From Parelaphostrongylus tenuis (lineage: Eukaryota; Nematoda; Chromadorea; Rhabditida; Metastrongylidae), in the NCBI GenBank assembly GCA_019055375.1, contig JAHQIW010000902.1, positions 124,001 to 188,000 of the forward strand: 64,000 bases of DNA, given 5' to 3'. Under the pieces are notes generated by a model. That model saw nothing but the letters and a program-made list of their open reading frames with translations. It was not told where the DNA came from and searched no databases. This document shows, piece by piece, positions 46,601 through 57,473 of the stretch (positions within the stretch are counted from its first letter, which is position 1; each line of letters starts with the position of its first letter). The position numbers were made by a program, and so were the translations under genes.

Positions 46601-46891
46601 AAACGCTGTCAAAATTAGTATGAAACCGCACGGCATAGTGGTTTCGACAGAAATCGAGAAAATCATATGTTTAGTGATAAATAGAAACGACACTACTCAC
46701 GGATTGGTATTCTCCACCCATTGAGCGGCCAACATGCTTTTCATGTTGTTCACGTAACTTTGATTATAGAGCAGTGGATCGTAGGGCTGTTTGAGCGCTT
46801 GCGCCTGAGGCATAGGGCCGGCCAGACCCTGTGGGGTCGACTGACTGCCCCAGTAGGAATCGTCGCCGGTCCAGTTCGGATACATACTCAT
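34585..46891 (-). CDS. mab-5: Hox transcription factor MAB-5 (Antp class), four exons
   Basis: Sequence-specific homeodomain transcription factor; in C. elegans MAB-5 patterns posterior body-region cell fates and Q neuroblast migration (known of the family). Four exons join in phase: 46701-46891, 46374-46471, 37685-37833 and 34585-34698, giving 552 nt and 183 residues, close to the C. elegans protein (about 200). The N-terminus begins [14 protein letters not shown], the form I recognise as MAB-5. An FPWM hexapeptide (residues 90-93, the PBC/CEH-20 cofactor contact) precedes a 60-residue homeodomain (103-162) with helix 3 [10 protein letters not shown], including W48, Q50 and N51. The tail is short and acidic (HESDEST...). 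The start is the ATG at 46891; an ORF extending to 47044 is open but upstream residues are unlike the family. Introns are 229, 8540 and 2986 bp, all with GT-AG ends. No AATAAA was found downstream on this strand. Confidence 0.95.
35300..35475 (+). repeat. SINE-A copy 5, degenerate, in mab-5 intron 3
   Basis: TCGGTAACCAAGAAGCTAGT and GATGCTCGACGCGGGGTTGA replace the head. Body TATCCTCGGAATCGCAAGAA and tail ATATTCTACGAAGTTCATGA remain alignable to the family. Confidence 0.6.
36335..36485 (-). repeat. SINE-A copy 6, degenerate, in mab-5 intron 3
   Basis: On the minus strand the tail ACCAACATTCTACGACATTC and part of the body survive; the head is eroded (GGCCATTGTTGG). Recognisable mainly from the tail. 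Confidence 0.5.
37685..37833 (-). CDS. mab-5: mab-5 exon 3 (homeodomain residues 1-44)
   Basis: 149 bp, acceptor TTGTATAG, donor GTGCGG after the codon for homeodomain Gln44. It encodes the flexible arm ([10 protein letters not shown]), helix 1 with [18 protein letters not shown], and helix 2 up to LTERQ. There are no stops or frameshifts. Confidence 0.95.
38455..38590 (+). repeat. SINE-B copy 2 in mab-5 intron 2
   Basis: CGATGGTGTAGTAGTGGCAC (box A TGGTGTAGTAG), ACGCGAGTTTCCGTCTAAGT (decayed box B), then TTGCTTACCACTCAATCTCT and TAGGGTGTTTGAGGCATCA. Same body as the copy at 18.7 kb. Confidence 0.6.
38640..38765 (+). repeat. SINE-C copy 4 in mab-5 intron 2
   Basis: GTGCGACGATTCAGCATGCG, CTTGGATTTGAATCACAGCT (mutated box B), GACGCAATTGTTTTGCACAT, CACTACTTATCATTGGGTAT. 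Same order of blocks as copy 3. Confidence 0.6.
38832..39053 (+). CDS. Unrecognised exon-like ORF nested antisense in mab-5 intron 2
   Basis: 73 codons from an ATG preceded in frame by a TGA, reading [14 protein letters not shown]... FAAPFMCEF... [14 protein letters not shown]... to TGA. Third codon positions are rich in G/C (runs such as GTC GAC GTC and ACC ATC ACG) in an otherwise AT-rich intron, which favours coding. A possible donor (GTACAT or GTGGAT) lies near the end, so it could be a first exon. No family was recognised, and a second frame is also open across the segment. It could be a retrocopy or a chance GC-rich island. SINE-B and SINE-C lie directly upstream. Confidence 0.28.
   Translation: MAATVAQAAVRWWVTQRNERFAAPFMCEFGSVSRLMMVDVVATITSNSACYPYVDRNKTKATFPVGTCAVLGG
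42128..42157. repeat. Poly-C / CT tract
   Basis: About 30 bases nearly all C with three T, in mab-5 intron 2. An unusual G-quadruplex-capable tract on the transcribed (minus) strand in an AT-rich region; length may vary or be mis-assembled. Confidence 0.7.
43452..43700 (-). CDS. Unrecognised ORF in mab-5 intron 2, same strand
   Basis: Open from just after a TGA at 43701-43703 to a TGA at 43452-43454, about 82 codons. It reads with [20 protein letters not shown] and ...[14 protein letters not shown]... and ends RSRSTSADE. Composition is protein-like, but there is no clear in-phase acceptor: TTTTTCAG lies upstream but the frame is then stopped. The opposite strand is open too. It may be a decayed retrocopy, an unknown exon or chance. 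Confidence 0.2.
   Translation of the reverse strand, partial: VAKRLHERTDVNGAVECDTPDDLHFRKPLPSRMEQVVKGILGVQTPSWALIVIQKSIRRYVGKLFLPPSGATQRSRSTSADE
46374..46471 (-). CDS. mab-5: mab-5 exon 2 (hexapeptide exon)
   Basis: 98 bp, too short for an ORF scan. The acceptor is TTTTCAAG and the donor GTGAGTA. It completes codon 64 (Pro), encodes residues 65-96 ending VFPWMKMS, and leaves one base of the next Gly codon. FPWM is the Hox hexapeptide. Phase agrees with both neighbouring exons. Confidence 0.92.
46701..46891 (-). CDS. mab-5: mab-5 exon 1
   Basis: Encodes residues 1-63 plus two bases of codon 64. It contains the conserved N-terminal MSMYP motif and the [17 protein letters not shown] segment. 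The donor is GTGAGTAG immediately after ...AATCC. No TTTCAG-like trans-splice acceptor lies close to the ATG, so the 5' UTR is unresolved. Confidence 0.93.
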
Positions 46892-49800
46892 CGTCGGACT
46901 ACCGTCAAGACGACTCAGCACAGAGCTCCAGACGCGGCAGACATCGGCGGTGGGCGGTGCCGGCGTAGAGAGGCAGCGTGAGTCGACCAATCGCGGCCGG
47001 CCTCGTTTCGCTTTGATGTCGCCGCTCGTGCAGCCGTAAAACAAGCCATAAATTTTCGCTCATCGCTGGGGAAACGTCTCCTTTGTAAGGGCAGCATATA
47101 CATTCACACAGAGACAGACGTCGTTTGATAGCACGATTATGAACAGGCGAGATAGATTGTATGCCGATCAGCGGTCACGATACTGAACGCCCCAATTATA
47201 GTGAAGTCGAGCACGTTTTGCTGCTCGATTCGCGACAAAAACTCGTCCATCGAGACAACCGACCGATTCTCCAACAGACAACGCACTCCACAGGCCTAAG
47301 TCTAACTCCTTGTTTTTTCGGCTCCTCTTTGGGTCGCTATTTTATTTTATTCTAGTTTCAAATCTAAAAGAGATACAATTATTACTTTTGTTTAAGATTT
47401 TCTTCTGAGCTCGTAGAAATACAGATTGTAAATCCTGCTGAAATGTGCTCTCTTTTTGATGGCGATTTCTCCAAAAAAGACAAAGAGATTATGCACTGTA
47501 TTCAACCAGTGGCGGGGTTTGTAATGAACCGAAGGAAGAGTTTTAAATAGAGATTGCAACAAGCTCGTATTTAGGGCATAGAAGCCCTTAAGAACAGTGC
47601 TATAATATAGAATTTCTGTGGCATATAGTAGGATATGGATCCACGTCTTTTACGATTGCCACATTATCTTTGACAACTCTTTTTCCAAAGTTCTATTGAG
47701 ATTTGTCCCTAATTGAGCCAATTCAACTGGCAATACATATTTTAGATTAGTGAGAACTTTTTGCATCTCCATAGTTTCTACAAAATTACAGCCTTAATAA
47801 AACTTCAAAAAATACCTTCTTCGAATAGTCAGTTTTCCCCGAAATTCAAGCTTAGTGACACTCTAAATACCAGTTATTTTTACGATAACTGCAGCAATCT
47901 TTGTATGATCGTAAAGTTAACAGATAATTATGCGGCGGCATAATGGTCTAGTTTATGATCCTCTTCGCGACCGCCTTTATTACCTTTTGAATGATTCGCT
48001 CTCTCTCGTCCTCTGCAGTCGAATGAACCACCCCACTGTGCTCATTCATCGTTCTGCCTGTGCCATACAGTACGTACAGTACCTCCGCTTCGTTACCGTC
48101 GCTGCTTTTGCATATTTGACGGTAGTGGTTCTTCTTCTACACGAAGGCCGCGATTCAGCATTTTTCTCATATTTCAACGTACTTCTCAGCAAGTGAACAC
48201 GGTCTCAGCGGACTTCCATGAGATTTTAAGCAATGCCAGTCAACTTTCACAGAATGGATATCGAATCAGGTATGCATGGCCTCAGATGTAAATTTCATAA
48301 GATTTTCATCCTTTTATCCACCATGTTAGCAACCGCTAAATATTTTTTTGGAAATATGAAATGACCATGAAGCAAATTCAAAAGCCTCTATGCCCAAAAC
48401 AAAGCTCATTAGATTTTCGCTGTTTTTTTCTTCTCTTCATCGTTAGATCAGTTATCGTTAGATCAAGAGTAAACTATGTAATCATCAGTTTTCGCTTTAT
48501 CCATTGGAAACAACGTCAAGATTTAAGTGGTGCTGGCGTTTTTGCCAACTACTGTCATTGAAGTGAAATAAATCAGTTACAATATGACTACTAAAAAATT
48601 GAAAGTAGTCGCATATCTCGGTAAGGATTATCAGAAGCACTGCAGCAAGAGACGTATTTATTAGTTTTCAGATTTTATCGTAGCGATGCACCTTCTGAGA
48701 AATTTTCGTTATAAGAAAGTTGCTACGATAGTTTCAAATTTCACAAGAACTGGCCTCCTTAAGGCCTTTATTTCTCGGAGTATCTTGATTTCTAAAGTTT
48801 TTGCAAATTAAATTTACTGAGTAATAGAGTAAAATAGCTAGGAGTGCGATGGATAAGAAGCAATGTTTACATGAATAAAAGTTCTTGTATTGAATAAAAG
48901 AAGGCTGTAGTATTTCCGACATAGAGCTATGATGAGACACTACTAGGCTCATGCTATGTCCTCGATATCGTTTTCGGATCACGAGAATTCACAGTGATTT
49001 AAAGAGAAGCCCCTTCCTTAATGGTTTTCTCGCGTTCTCATAAGCAGTAATGAGCCCATCATTGCCGTTTGCTCTCTACTAAGTCAACTAGCTAAGATTC
49101 ACTCAACTTTCGTCGTAATTTCGTTGATTAGAATGTTCGCTTTATATCTTCAAGAATATCTCTGCCCACTCAGGATGTCGCTGGTAACGTCTTTTTGCAA
49201 GCACTACCGCTGATCAAAGGCTTTACGCTTCAGTTTCTTTCTAAAACAAAAGAAGGCTTTATATTACATGTACCAGTTTCTGAAAAATTTTTCTTGGACA
49301 GGGCGAAAGTGCTGGTTTTTTTTCATTCTTTTGCTGACCATTTATTAGTTTTGAGATTGACTAACGTGCTTGACCAACGCAACAGTGATGATTAACGTCA
49401 CGTAGGTTTCCATATTGTTTCGTGTGTAATAGTCATACTAGAAAAATAAACTGTATTCAGCTCATCTTGATTGCTGGGCGGTTTTTTCTATATCTTCAGT
49501 AATTGCTGTTAATCATCAACAGAAACCTTTTTGAACAAGTGTCAAAACACAGGAGTTTCTATGCCACAACTAAACAACCTTAAATAATGTGAAAGCAATA
49601 CCATCAACATTTTTGCGAGAGTCATAGGAATCTCTCATCATTTAGTTTAATGTTTGGAGCGGAAAGGGCTGTTCATCATGGAATTGGCTCACCTGTCCAT
49701 ATCAACAAAAGAGTCCACAAATCTAAGGCATATATATCATTGAAGTTACAGTAAAGCACTTGGATTACCGTTGACTCTTGACTGCCTCTAATAGACCACG

Positions 49801-52800
49801 AACTACGAGCAATTGCAACCGAAAGCGCAATCGCATCATATAAAGGTGTCGGTAATCGAATGAACATTGACCATAGGTAGAGCTCAAAAGAGGCTTAGTA
49901 CGTTCTTCAGTAGACTGTTTCTTAGAATTTCGATCGAAATCACTCATATGTAATCTTTAAGAATATTTCTAGCCGCTTTTCCGATGACAGAAGCCTGAGT
50001 AGCCTATACGTGTTAACACCGAAATATGTAGTTGTATCCACTTTGTCCAAGTTACTCATAGGTTGGGCCTCTACGCCGTCGTTTCGCTTCATAGTATCGA
50101 CTGAGATGAATCTCACATCAGTAGGTGTGAGTTTTAGGCGAATATCAACAAATACTGCACCTATGAGATATATAATTTACACTATTTTTTCCATTAGTGT
50201 CTTTTGATGGCTAAAACATCTTGTCTCCAATGTCTTTTCTGGAGATATGTTCTGGTCGGCAGGAACACCTTTTTCAACAAAGCAATGAATATTTTTGTAA
50301 TGTAATGATGTTATACGACTTGAACAGAGCATTGCTCGAAAGAAAAAGTTTTATTACAACAATTCATCTAAGAAGAACTGGACGATTAGAAGGCAAAAAG
50401 GTGATAGAAGAAAGTTTTATTTCGAAGAAATTGGAGAGTCCAGTTTTCTAGAAACTGTATGACTATCTATAGCGACAACTGCATTAGAGATAATTTTGTT
50501 AGTTGAAATTTCACTAAATTTCATCTCAAGCATGTCTGAAATCTCATACCAGGCACTCCCACCAAAAGAATTTTAACTTAATGAAAGCGAAAACGACTAT
50601 TTAGTAAAGCTTTGGACAAAAACGACTGAACCGACATGAAGAAAAGTTACGCGATAATGTTTTCAACTGAGGGCAACTACAAACCACACTCATTTCTGAA
50701 AAGTAGCTATCAAATGTGACAAAATTAACATTATAATATGTAAATAGGAAGTAATCACAGCGAGATCTACAATGTTCCATTAATGGTGATGAGCTGTAGA
50801 CCTAGTAAAGAAAATCTGCACGAGGTTTTTTTTCTTTCAAGCCCAGCTTTCAAACCTTTTTGGGATTGTTCATTATGGCGGAAAAACGTAGAGAACATAG
50901 GAGAAAGTCTAATGAGCAGTATGGATCAAAATCGACATTTCACAACATTTCAAACACAGCTTATTTCCAAACAGTCCAAATGATTTACTGATACTTATGT
51001 TGTTCCAATTATCGGCGTATTTTTGCACACCCTCCCAAAACGAGCTGCAACGGCTTCTGACTTTTCTTTTAGGAGCCATAAATGTCATGTTCAGTGAAAT
51101 TTCTTCCTAATGTTGGAAAATTTTTTAGAGCCAAACGGGGTTATAAAATTTTCTTCAAAAATTGAAAGCTCCTTTGTGAAGCGACAAATTTTTTGTGTAT
51201 TATAAGGGCAATTGACATGGGTTTAACGCAGATTTTGTACATCAGTTATCTTCGATTTTGCAAAAGTGTAATTCTTTATGAACATAATGTGGTATCGATT
51301 TTCAGATTGACTTGGGTGAATAAGCACAGTGAAAGGTGAGACGTCGTGTGTTGTATTTCACGTATTGACCATCTCTCAAAATACCGTACGCTGAAGAGAA
51401 GAGGTGTCGGTTTGTTATCGAGCCACGCGGTTCGATCGCCCGCAAATACCGTAGCCGTCCGACACCGGCAAGATCAAAGCGCCGAAGAGAGCCGAGCTTT
51501 TTCTCCTTCTCTGATTTATTACTGAGTATACGCAAATCTTGAAGGCTGCACAAGACGACAAGAAGATTTCTAGCGAATATATGAAAGTGAAATCAGAGAA
51601 AAAGACGACCACATGCACAGTCTCGAACGCATTCGACAATAAATTTCCTCTTCTAGGCACTCGACCTTATTATGATATCGAAAGCTCCGAGAGGACACCA
51701 CGTTTTCAGATTTCCACTGCATATGCTCGTCGTTTGGCTAGTTTACTGGCAAATATTTTCATAAAGCTGAAGCCTATAATGTTTCTTAGGCTCTTCTCAT
51801 ATCCGTTTTGAATGACAGTAGCGAGAATATGCTGAATGCATCAATTAATTGAACTAAGCAAATACCTGACGTCTAGCAGTGCACTAAAGAAGCAGTGAGT
51901 AGAGCATATTATTAGATCAAAGTATTAACCTAGGAAAAGAGAGTGCTGTATCCAGGCAATCGAGAAAATTTGAAGTGCTGCCACTTCAAATAGTTGAAAT
52001 GCAGTGACCAAACTTGGCCACATACAGAAAGAACTGAAATTTAATGCCCTTTAACTGTCTGGCTGTTCATCACCAAATCGCCAAGGTCATTGCCGTGATT
52101 AACGGACTTACCCGACCGTCTTCAACCGTATTTTCTCAATACACGCCATGTTGTTCAGAATCACTGCTACAGACGCTAAAAATTCTTCAAAATCTAGTGA
52201 GAAGTTACAAGTTACCTTTTCCAAGGGCTCCCTTTTTCTGCTCAATTTGGTATTTCACTCGTAAAAATTGCTTATTTCGATAGTTAGTGAGATTGTCTGC
52301 ATCTGTTTTCCTGTGTCTTGCACTACTGAACGTCGTCTAAAGACGTCTGTTGATCACGAAGCCGGGTTTCCTTCATGACACGATAATGGCGTAGTTTCTA
52401 AACGACGAAAGAAAACGCTTTTATGAGCAATTAATAAATAGTATAGGAGTTGTGAAAAGCCTTCTCAGAGCTCTAAACATCCTTGTTGTGACATTCAAAT
52501 ATAACCATTTTTTGATAGGAACTCTTCAGCTTGCACTAGTGTGTTATTTAGAGCAGCACATTAATATTCTATTAGTGCAATAGCTGTGCACCGCCGATAG
52601 CCCTTCATTGTCTATGTGGCCGAGCACTACCGTTCCTCTTCATCTCACTGCATCCCTAATTTTCTGGACTACGGTAGGATGTGATGCATTACCGCTCAAC
52701 ATGGATAATTGAGGGAAACGGGAAATTTATGAAGTTTGCCAGGTGCATGGTCGTATAGCTGGTTGTGCTAAACCAACGATGCGTCCTAAAGAAAGGGCTT

Positions 52801-54300
52801 TGACCAGCAAATATTGATTCTGGTTGTTGTATTGGCACTTGTAGGAAAAATTAGTTCGCATCTTACATTTTCAAATCTTTAGAACTTAAGAAGACCAGAT
52901 ACGAATGAAGCACACAGTCTTGAAAATAGCTCGCTAATACTCGTATTCAATTTGATAACTAGAAAAGAAAAGGAAGCACTGGAGTCTTCATTTTACCATT
53001 GCTATGACACTGTTATATTGTTATAATCACATGTCCAATATGCTGAGTGATATTTAAAACTTTGAAATTCAGGCGGAGTTGAAAACGGTATTTCACCCAA
53101 GCCGGGGAAGCGTACTATCACTGTTCGCTCTGCTACCACTCTTTCATCCAAATGAGTTAAACGACTGTTCATCTCTCGCCTGAGGTTCTAAGTCTTGCAT
53201 ATCACTCAGTAACCTGAAAGAAGAGTAGGCTTCTGTAAAGGGTCCTACATCTGACAAGCGCAGCATCAACTGCGCGAATTTTCCACCACATGCAAATGCA
53301 AGGCGAATGTTTTGGACGATTATTCTTGAACCCCCACTTTGAATATTACATAACGTATTGGTATTTGGCATATCAACAATTAAGAAAAGAACAAACAAAA
53401 TTAAAGGACGATTTTTATAACATTTTTTTGAGATATCAACCAACTCGAAATAGTCTTCGAATTCTCACATCTTTTCTACTAACCTATTGGTTGCATTCTG
53501 CATTTTATAATTGTCACTAACTGTTGAGCGACAATACTCAAGATTTGAAAGAGCAGAGTAAAAACTCTGCACAGTGAATCTTCAACCTTTTGAATGAACA
53601 CAGCAATCAAACGACGTGTTATGTCCTAATCATCGTACTTCTTCCCGTTAGTCCCTTTACTATGCTATGTAGGAACCATAACGACAAAAGCAAAAAAAAA
53701 AAACTGTCGACGGGATCTGGAAAAGTAGTGTTTGATTATTAAAGGGAAAGTAGGCACATCACGTCGTAGAAGGCGCATGGAACCTGGTCGTTTTGATATC
53801 GGGTACTTCAGGTTTTTCCATGCTGAGAAGATTGTGTTCGAGTTGGAAATTGTTTAACCTTTTCGATTATTTGCAATCCAATTTTACTTCATAACGTCAT
53901 GAATGGTTTGAAAAAGAAAGAAACTGGTGATAAAGTGATGTTTTCATGTCCATAAGAATGCTTCACAGTGGCACAGCGTATTGAAGAAAAAAGAAAGAAT
54001 CCAATGAAGAAGTGTCTCTTCTAACATCGGCCATCCCAATCAATCATATATTCTCTGCTGATTAATCCAATAACACGAAATCGATGAAAAACGTGTAAAA
54101 CTCAACTGAAACCTAATCGCGTATTAAACATTCACAGAAACACAATATTTTGATAATAGGAAAAATCTCAAATAAATGCTGCAATTTCTAGAGCACAACA
54201 CTTCGTAGACCGACGGGTGACATATTGTGAGAATCCACTGGATATCGGCGTATGGGAGACGAGCAAGAACTCGTAAAGCTTATTTTATGATAGCTCGTGG
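46892..54300. promoter_or_regulatory. mab-5 upstream region, proximal
   Basis: 46892-47330 is GC-richer than the surroundings and contains a 38-codon minus-strand ORF (MDEFLSRIEQQNVLDF...) ahead of mab-5 that could be a uORF or lie in the promoter. Further GC-richer islands sit at 47930-48200 and 51330-51520. No transposon or conserved gene was recognised. Assignment as regulatory rests on position only. Confidence 0.35.
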
Positions 54301-54320
54301 CAGCCATTCGAAGAAATCAT

Positions 54321-54342
54321 TTGCGACGGTCGCCCGTCGCAA
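54321..54342. repeat. Small perfect hairpin
   Basis: TTGCGACGG, loop TCGC, CCGTCGCAA: nine perfect pairs with a CG-rich stem in AT-rich surroundings. Too short for a miRNA precursor; could be a protein-binding site or chance. Confidence 0.5.
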
Positions 54343-56377
54343 TCCGACAAACTCATTTCCATACCACAATTACTTTTTCCGCAAAGCCATTCACGTCTTC
54401 TGATTCTCCATAGATCTGAAAACCGATTTGACAGATATGATAATTGACCAGTAAATTTTTCCACATTTTCACTTCTTAGAAGCGACCATAGTTTTGTTTT
54501 GAAGTTCTTCTCTGTTATCGTATGAAGCCAACCGCATCGTGCTCTTTCTTTATAGCGGCACCTTCATTCAATCAATTGTTTTTCCAGTTTTCAAATATTG
54601 CAGGATCTGAAACTCTACTTCCATTGTATGCATAATCTAGATTTATATATGGAAAGTTCTTTATTAGAACGGAAAGAATGAGTTACTTGCATACTTTATG
54701 TGATATACTCTGTGTAATATTCGCTTTCTTTCCTTTAATTATATAATTTTGCTTCAATATGCTTTCAACGAAGTTTTGTTCTTCAGATTTAGTTAACTAA
54801 TAAGAATTTATATTCAGGTGAAACCCTTTACTGCTATAGACCTGGAGATATTTAACAATTCCAAGCTCGAGCTCCTTGGGATTTGATAACTTTCACATCA
54901 TTATAACATTCCAAAAAGTCCTTACTCAACAAGTAATCCCTTTAGCAAATCATTTTATTGAGATTATTACGAAAATCTGGATTTGATTCGCAGGTAGAGC
55001 ATCCAGCGTAATGCCCAGTAGAGACGTGCCAGCTCGCGCAACGCTGAAATCTGTTGGCACTCGTCTCGATCCCGATCAGTTCTAGCCATTTCGCTTTACG
55101 GAATTGTCAGATTTTATCTTCAGTTGTATACCTTTGAAATTCTTTGATTTTGGTTACACATTTCACAGCGCCATCCGAGTGTATCGGTTATTAATGGATC
55201 TCCTAAATTTCTTCACTTCCTATCACTATCTAACTCTTGTCTTTTATGCAAGAAAAAGAAAATGAAAGGGAGAAGTAGTATTGTGCCTTACTATTGTGAG
55301 TCCAAGCTTCTGCTTGAAGTCGTCGTGTCGGTTGGTGACGGATTCAATCGATAGAACGGCGGTGCAAATATGCAGCATTGCGTGCTGCTGTCGTGCTAAC
55401 AAATCAACTGCTTGGCGCTAATAGGCCATCAAAAGTCCGTTGGCTCGTCAACATTTAAATCCACTCCAGTATCAGCAATTTCCGAGGGATTCGCCGCTTG
55501 GTCCGCTCAGGATCGATCAGAACAGCGCGTAGTGATATCGTAGATGTGTCGCCTCTATAGACTCGATCTCAGCTCATAGCATTACTTAAATGCTCAACTA
55601 TTCGAACCATCATACAGATGGCTGACGTACTATAAAGCTTTACACTTGGTCATCTACTCAGAACATCGTGTGAGGAAGCACTTTCATTGAGACCCCTATG
55701 CATCAAGAAGTTTAAGAACGTCAGCTTTTCTTAGTAGGACGCAGGAGAGTTGAGTGTGGACACATTAAAAGCAATACAATTGACATCCAAAATGATCAAC
55801 AAAACAATGAAAATGTGTGATTTGATATAAAAAAGATAGCGGACGTTCCTATTATTGTGGTATATCGAACAACCTCGGCCATACATTCGGGACCAATTTC
55901 CAATTCTATAAAACTTCTCTTGAAGCAAAGTTATTACTTAACAATGTTAGCCTTCGCCTTTTCTTCAGGATGTTTTCAATGCCGTATTTTAACATTGAAA
56001 CGTTTTAGTAATCTCGCGCTTGACTTGGTTTTACAATAAATTTATTTTTTGAATCTGAATAAGGCTAATTTTTACTTCAAATGATGTCAATGGTCAAGAC
56101 GACTATCAAGAACAAGAAGTAATCCGTAACGTTTTCTTGGCGAAGAATCAGTGCACAGACTGTGAATGTGCATCTAATCTTGGAGGGATTCAAAAGGGAC
56201 AGAGAAAACAATAGATAGCATCATATTTAACCACTCCTGAGGAAACCTGCCACCGCTCTCGAACACAAAGGAACGAAAGCATTTAGTGATGTCGTGACGG
56301 ATGCAGAGCGACAAGTCCTACTGTACACATAGACATTTGTTCGCCGCTGGGAAAGGTTTCGACAGTATTAAAATTGA

Positions 56378-56610
56378 TTTATACATTGTAAAAGACCCAT
56401 TTTACTACTGAGTTTAACCTAGAGCTAGTTTTATTTTTCTGTTTTCGCTACTCGTCGATGAAAAGGTGAAAGTGTAAGAAGGAGTAATGCTCATATCTTT
56501 TCTGAAACTGTTTCATATTGCAAAAGACTCATTTCACTACGGGGTATAAATCAGGGCTTGTTTCATTCTTCTATTTTCGCTACACTCCGATGAAAAACTG
56601 AAAGTGTGAG
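56378..56610. repeat. Diverged tandem duplication (~98-bp units, ~133-bp period)
   Basis: Unit 1 (56378-56480) and unit 2 (56513-56610) share TTGYAAAAGACYCATTT, TTTTCGCTAC and GAAAGTGT(A/G)AGAAG in the same order, separated by about 30 unrelated bases. Divergence by eye is around a quarter of positions. Confidence 0.65.
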
Positions 56611-57401
56611 AAGAACTTTCTCACAAAAGAATCTTATTAGCTAAAACTCTTTTAAAACATTGGAAATTTTGTCTAAAAGATTTAATCTGAATATATAAGT
56701 AATTTCTACTTTGGTAGAGACTTTTAGAAATGATTTCAAAACATACATTATCTCCAACTCAGGACTATTTATGTCACTCGAGGGATATTGATTGATAAAG
56801 GCGTCTAATATCATGGTAAAATTCTGACTTTACTCATAATTCAGTTTGGGAGAACACTAACGTTTTTGATGTATATTTTGCCGTCGAGTCTTCGACTGAC
56901 GCTAATGAACAAGGAGCCAATCGATGCGCAGAGTACGGTAGCCGTAAGATGTGGAGACATCAAAGAAATGTGAGAAATAAAATGACATCAGAAGGATAAC
57001 ACGAAGGAAAGCTGGTAATACGGTAGTACAGAAAATAGTAGAGACTTATTTTTCCAGTCTTTTTGGACAGAGTTTTGTAATTCTTCACATCTGTCATCTT
57101 CAAATTTCCAAATGACAAAAGAATCGTCGCAGGTTAAACTATGCTAATTAAATATATAATAAATAAAGAGGGGGAACACACTTGGTTGAAAGTATGAATA
57201 TCACTTTAGTCTCACGAAAACATCACCTTTCGTGCCTGGTGTATTGAATATCATGTGTCAGATAAAATTGAAGAAAAATAGTGACTTGCTTTTTTTGGCT
57301 TCTTGTCTTTGAAGGCTCATTGTTGACCAAAAGTCAAAGAAATCCGCTTAAAAATTTCTTTAACTTGCTTACTTATCATTCGTATTGTAATTCACAGGAG
57401 C

Positions 57402-57473
57402 GTCGGATGCGGATGGGGCGTCGAGTGAATTATGACCGACACCAACCACCACCAACGCCACTTATTGACTGAC
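57402..57473 (+). CDS. Possible 3'-terminal exon (short basic/proline-rich tail)
   Basis: After a TTCACAG acceptor an open frame reads ERRMRMGRRVNYDRHQPPPT then PLID and TGA. It is GC-richer than its surroundings. No upstream exon was matched and no family was recognised; it may be chance. Confidence 0.15.

Noticed and set aside
46892..47044. In-frame upstream extension of mab-5 to an ATG at 47044
   Set aside because: The extra 51 residues are Arg/Pro-rich and unlike the MAB-5 N-terminus, whose MSMYP start sits at 46891.
51302..51811. Overlapping ORFs on both strands, with a GGTTCGATCGCC box-B-like motif
   Set aside because: No matching box A, no coding signal favouring either strand; noted only as a GC-richer island.
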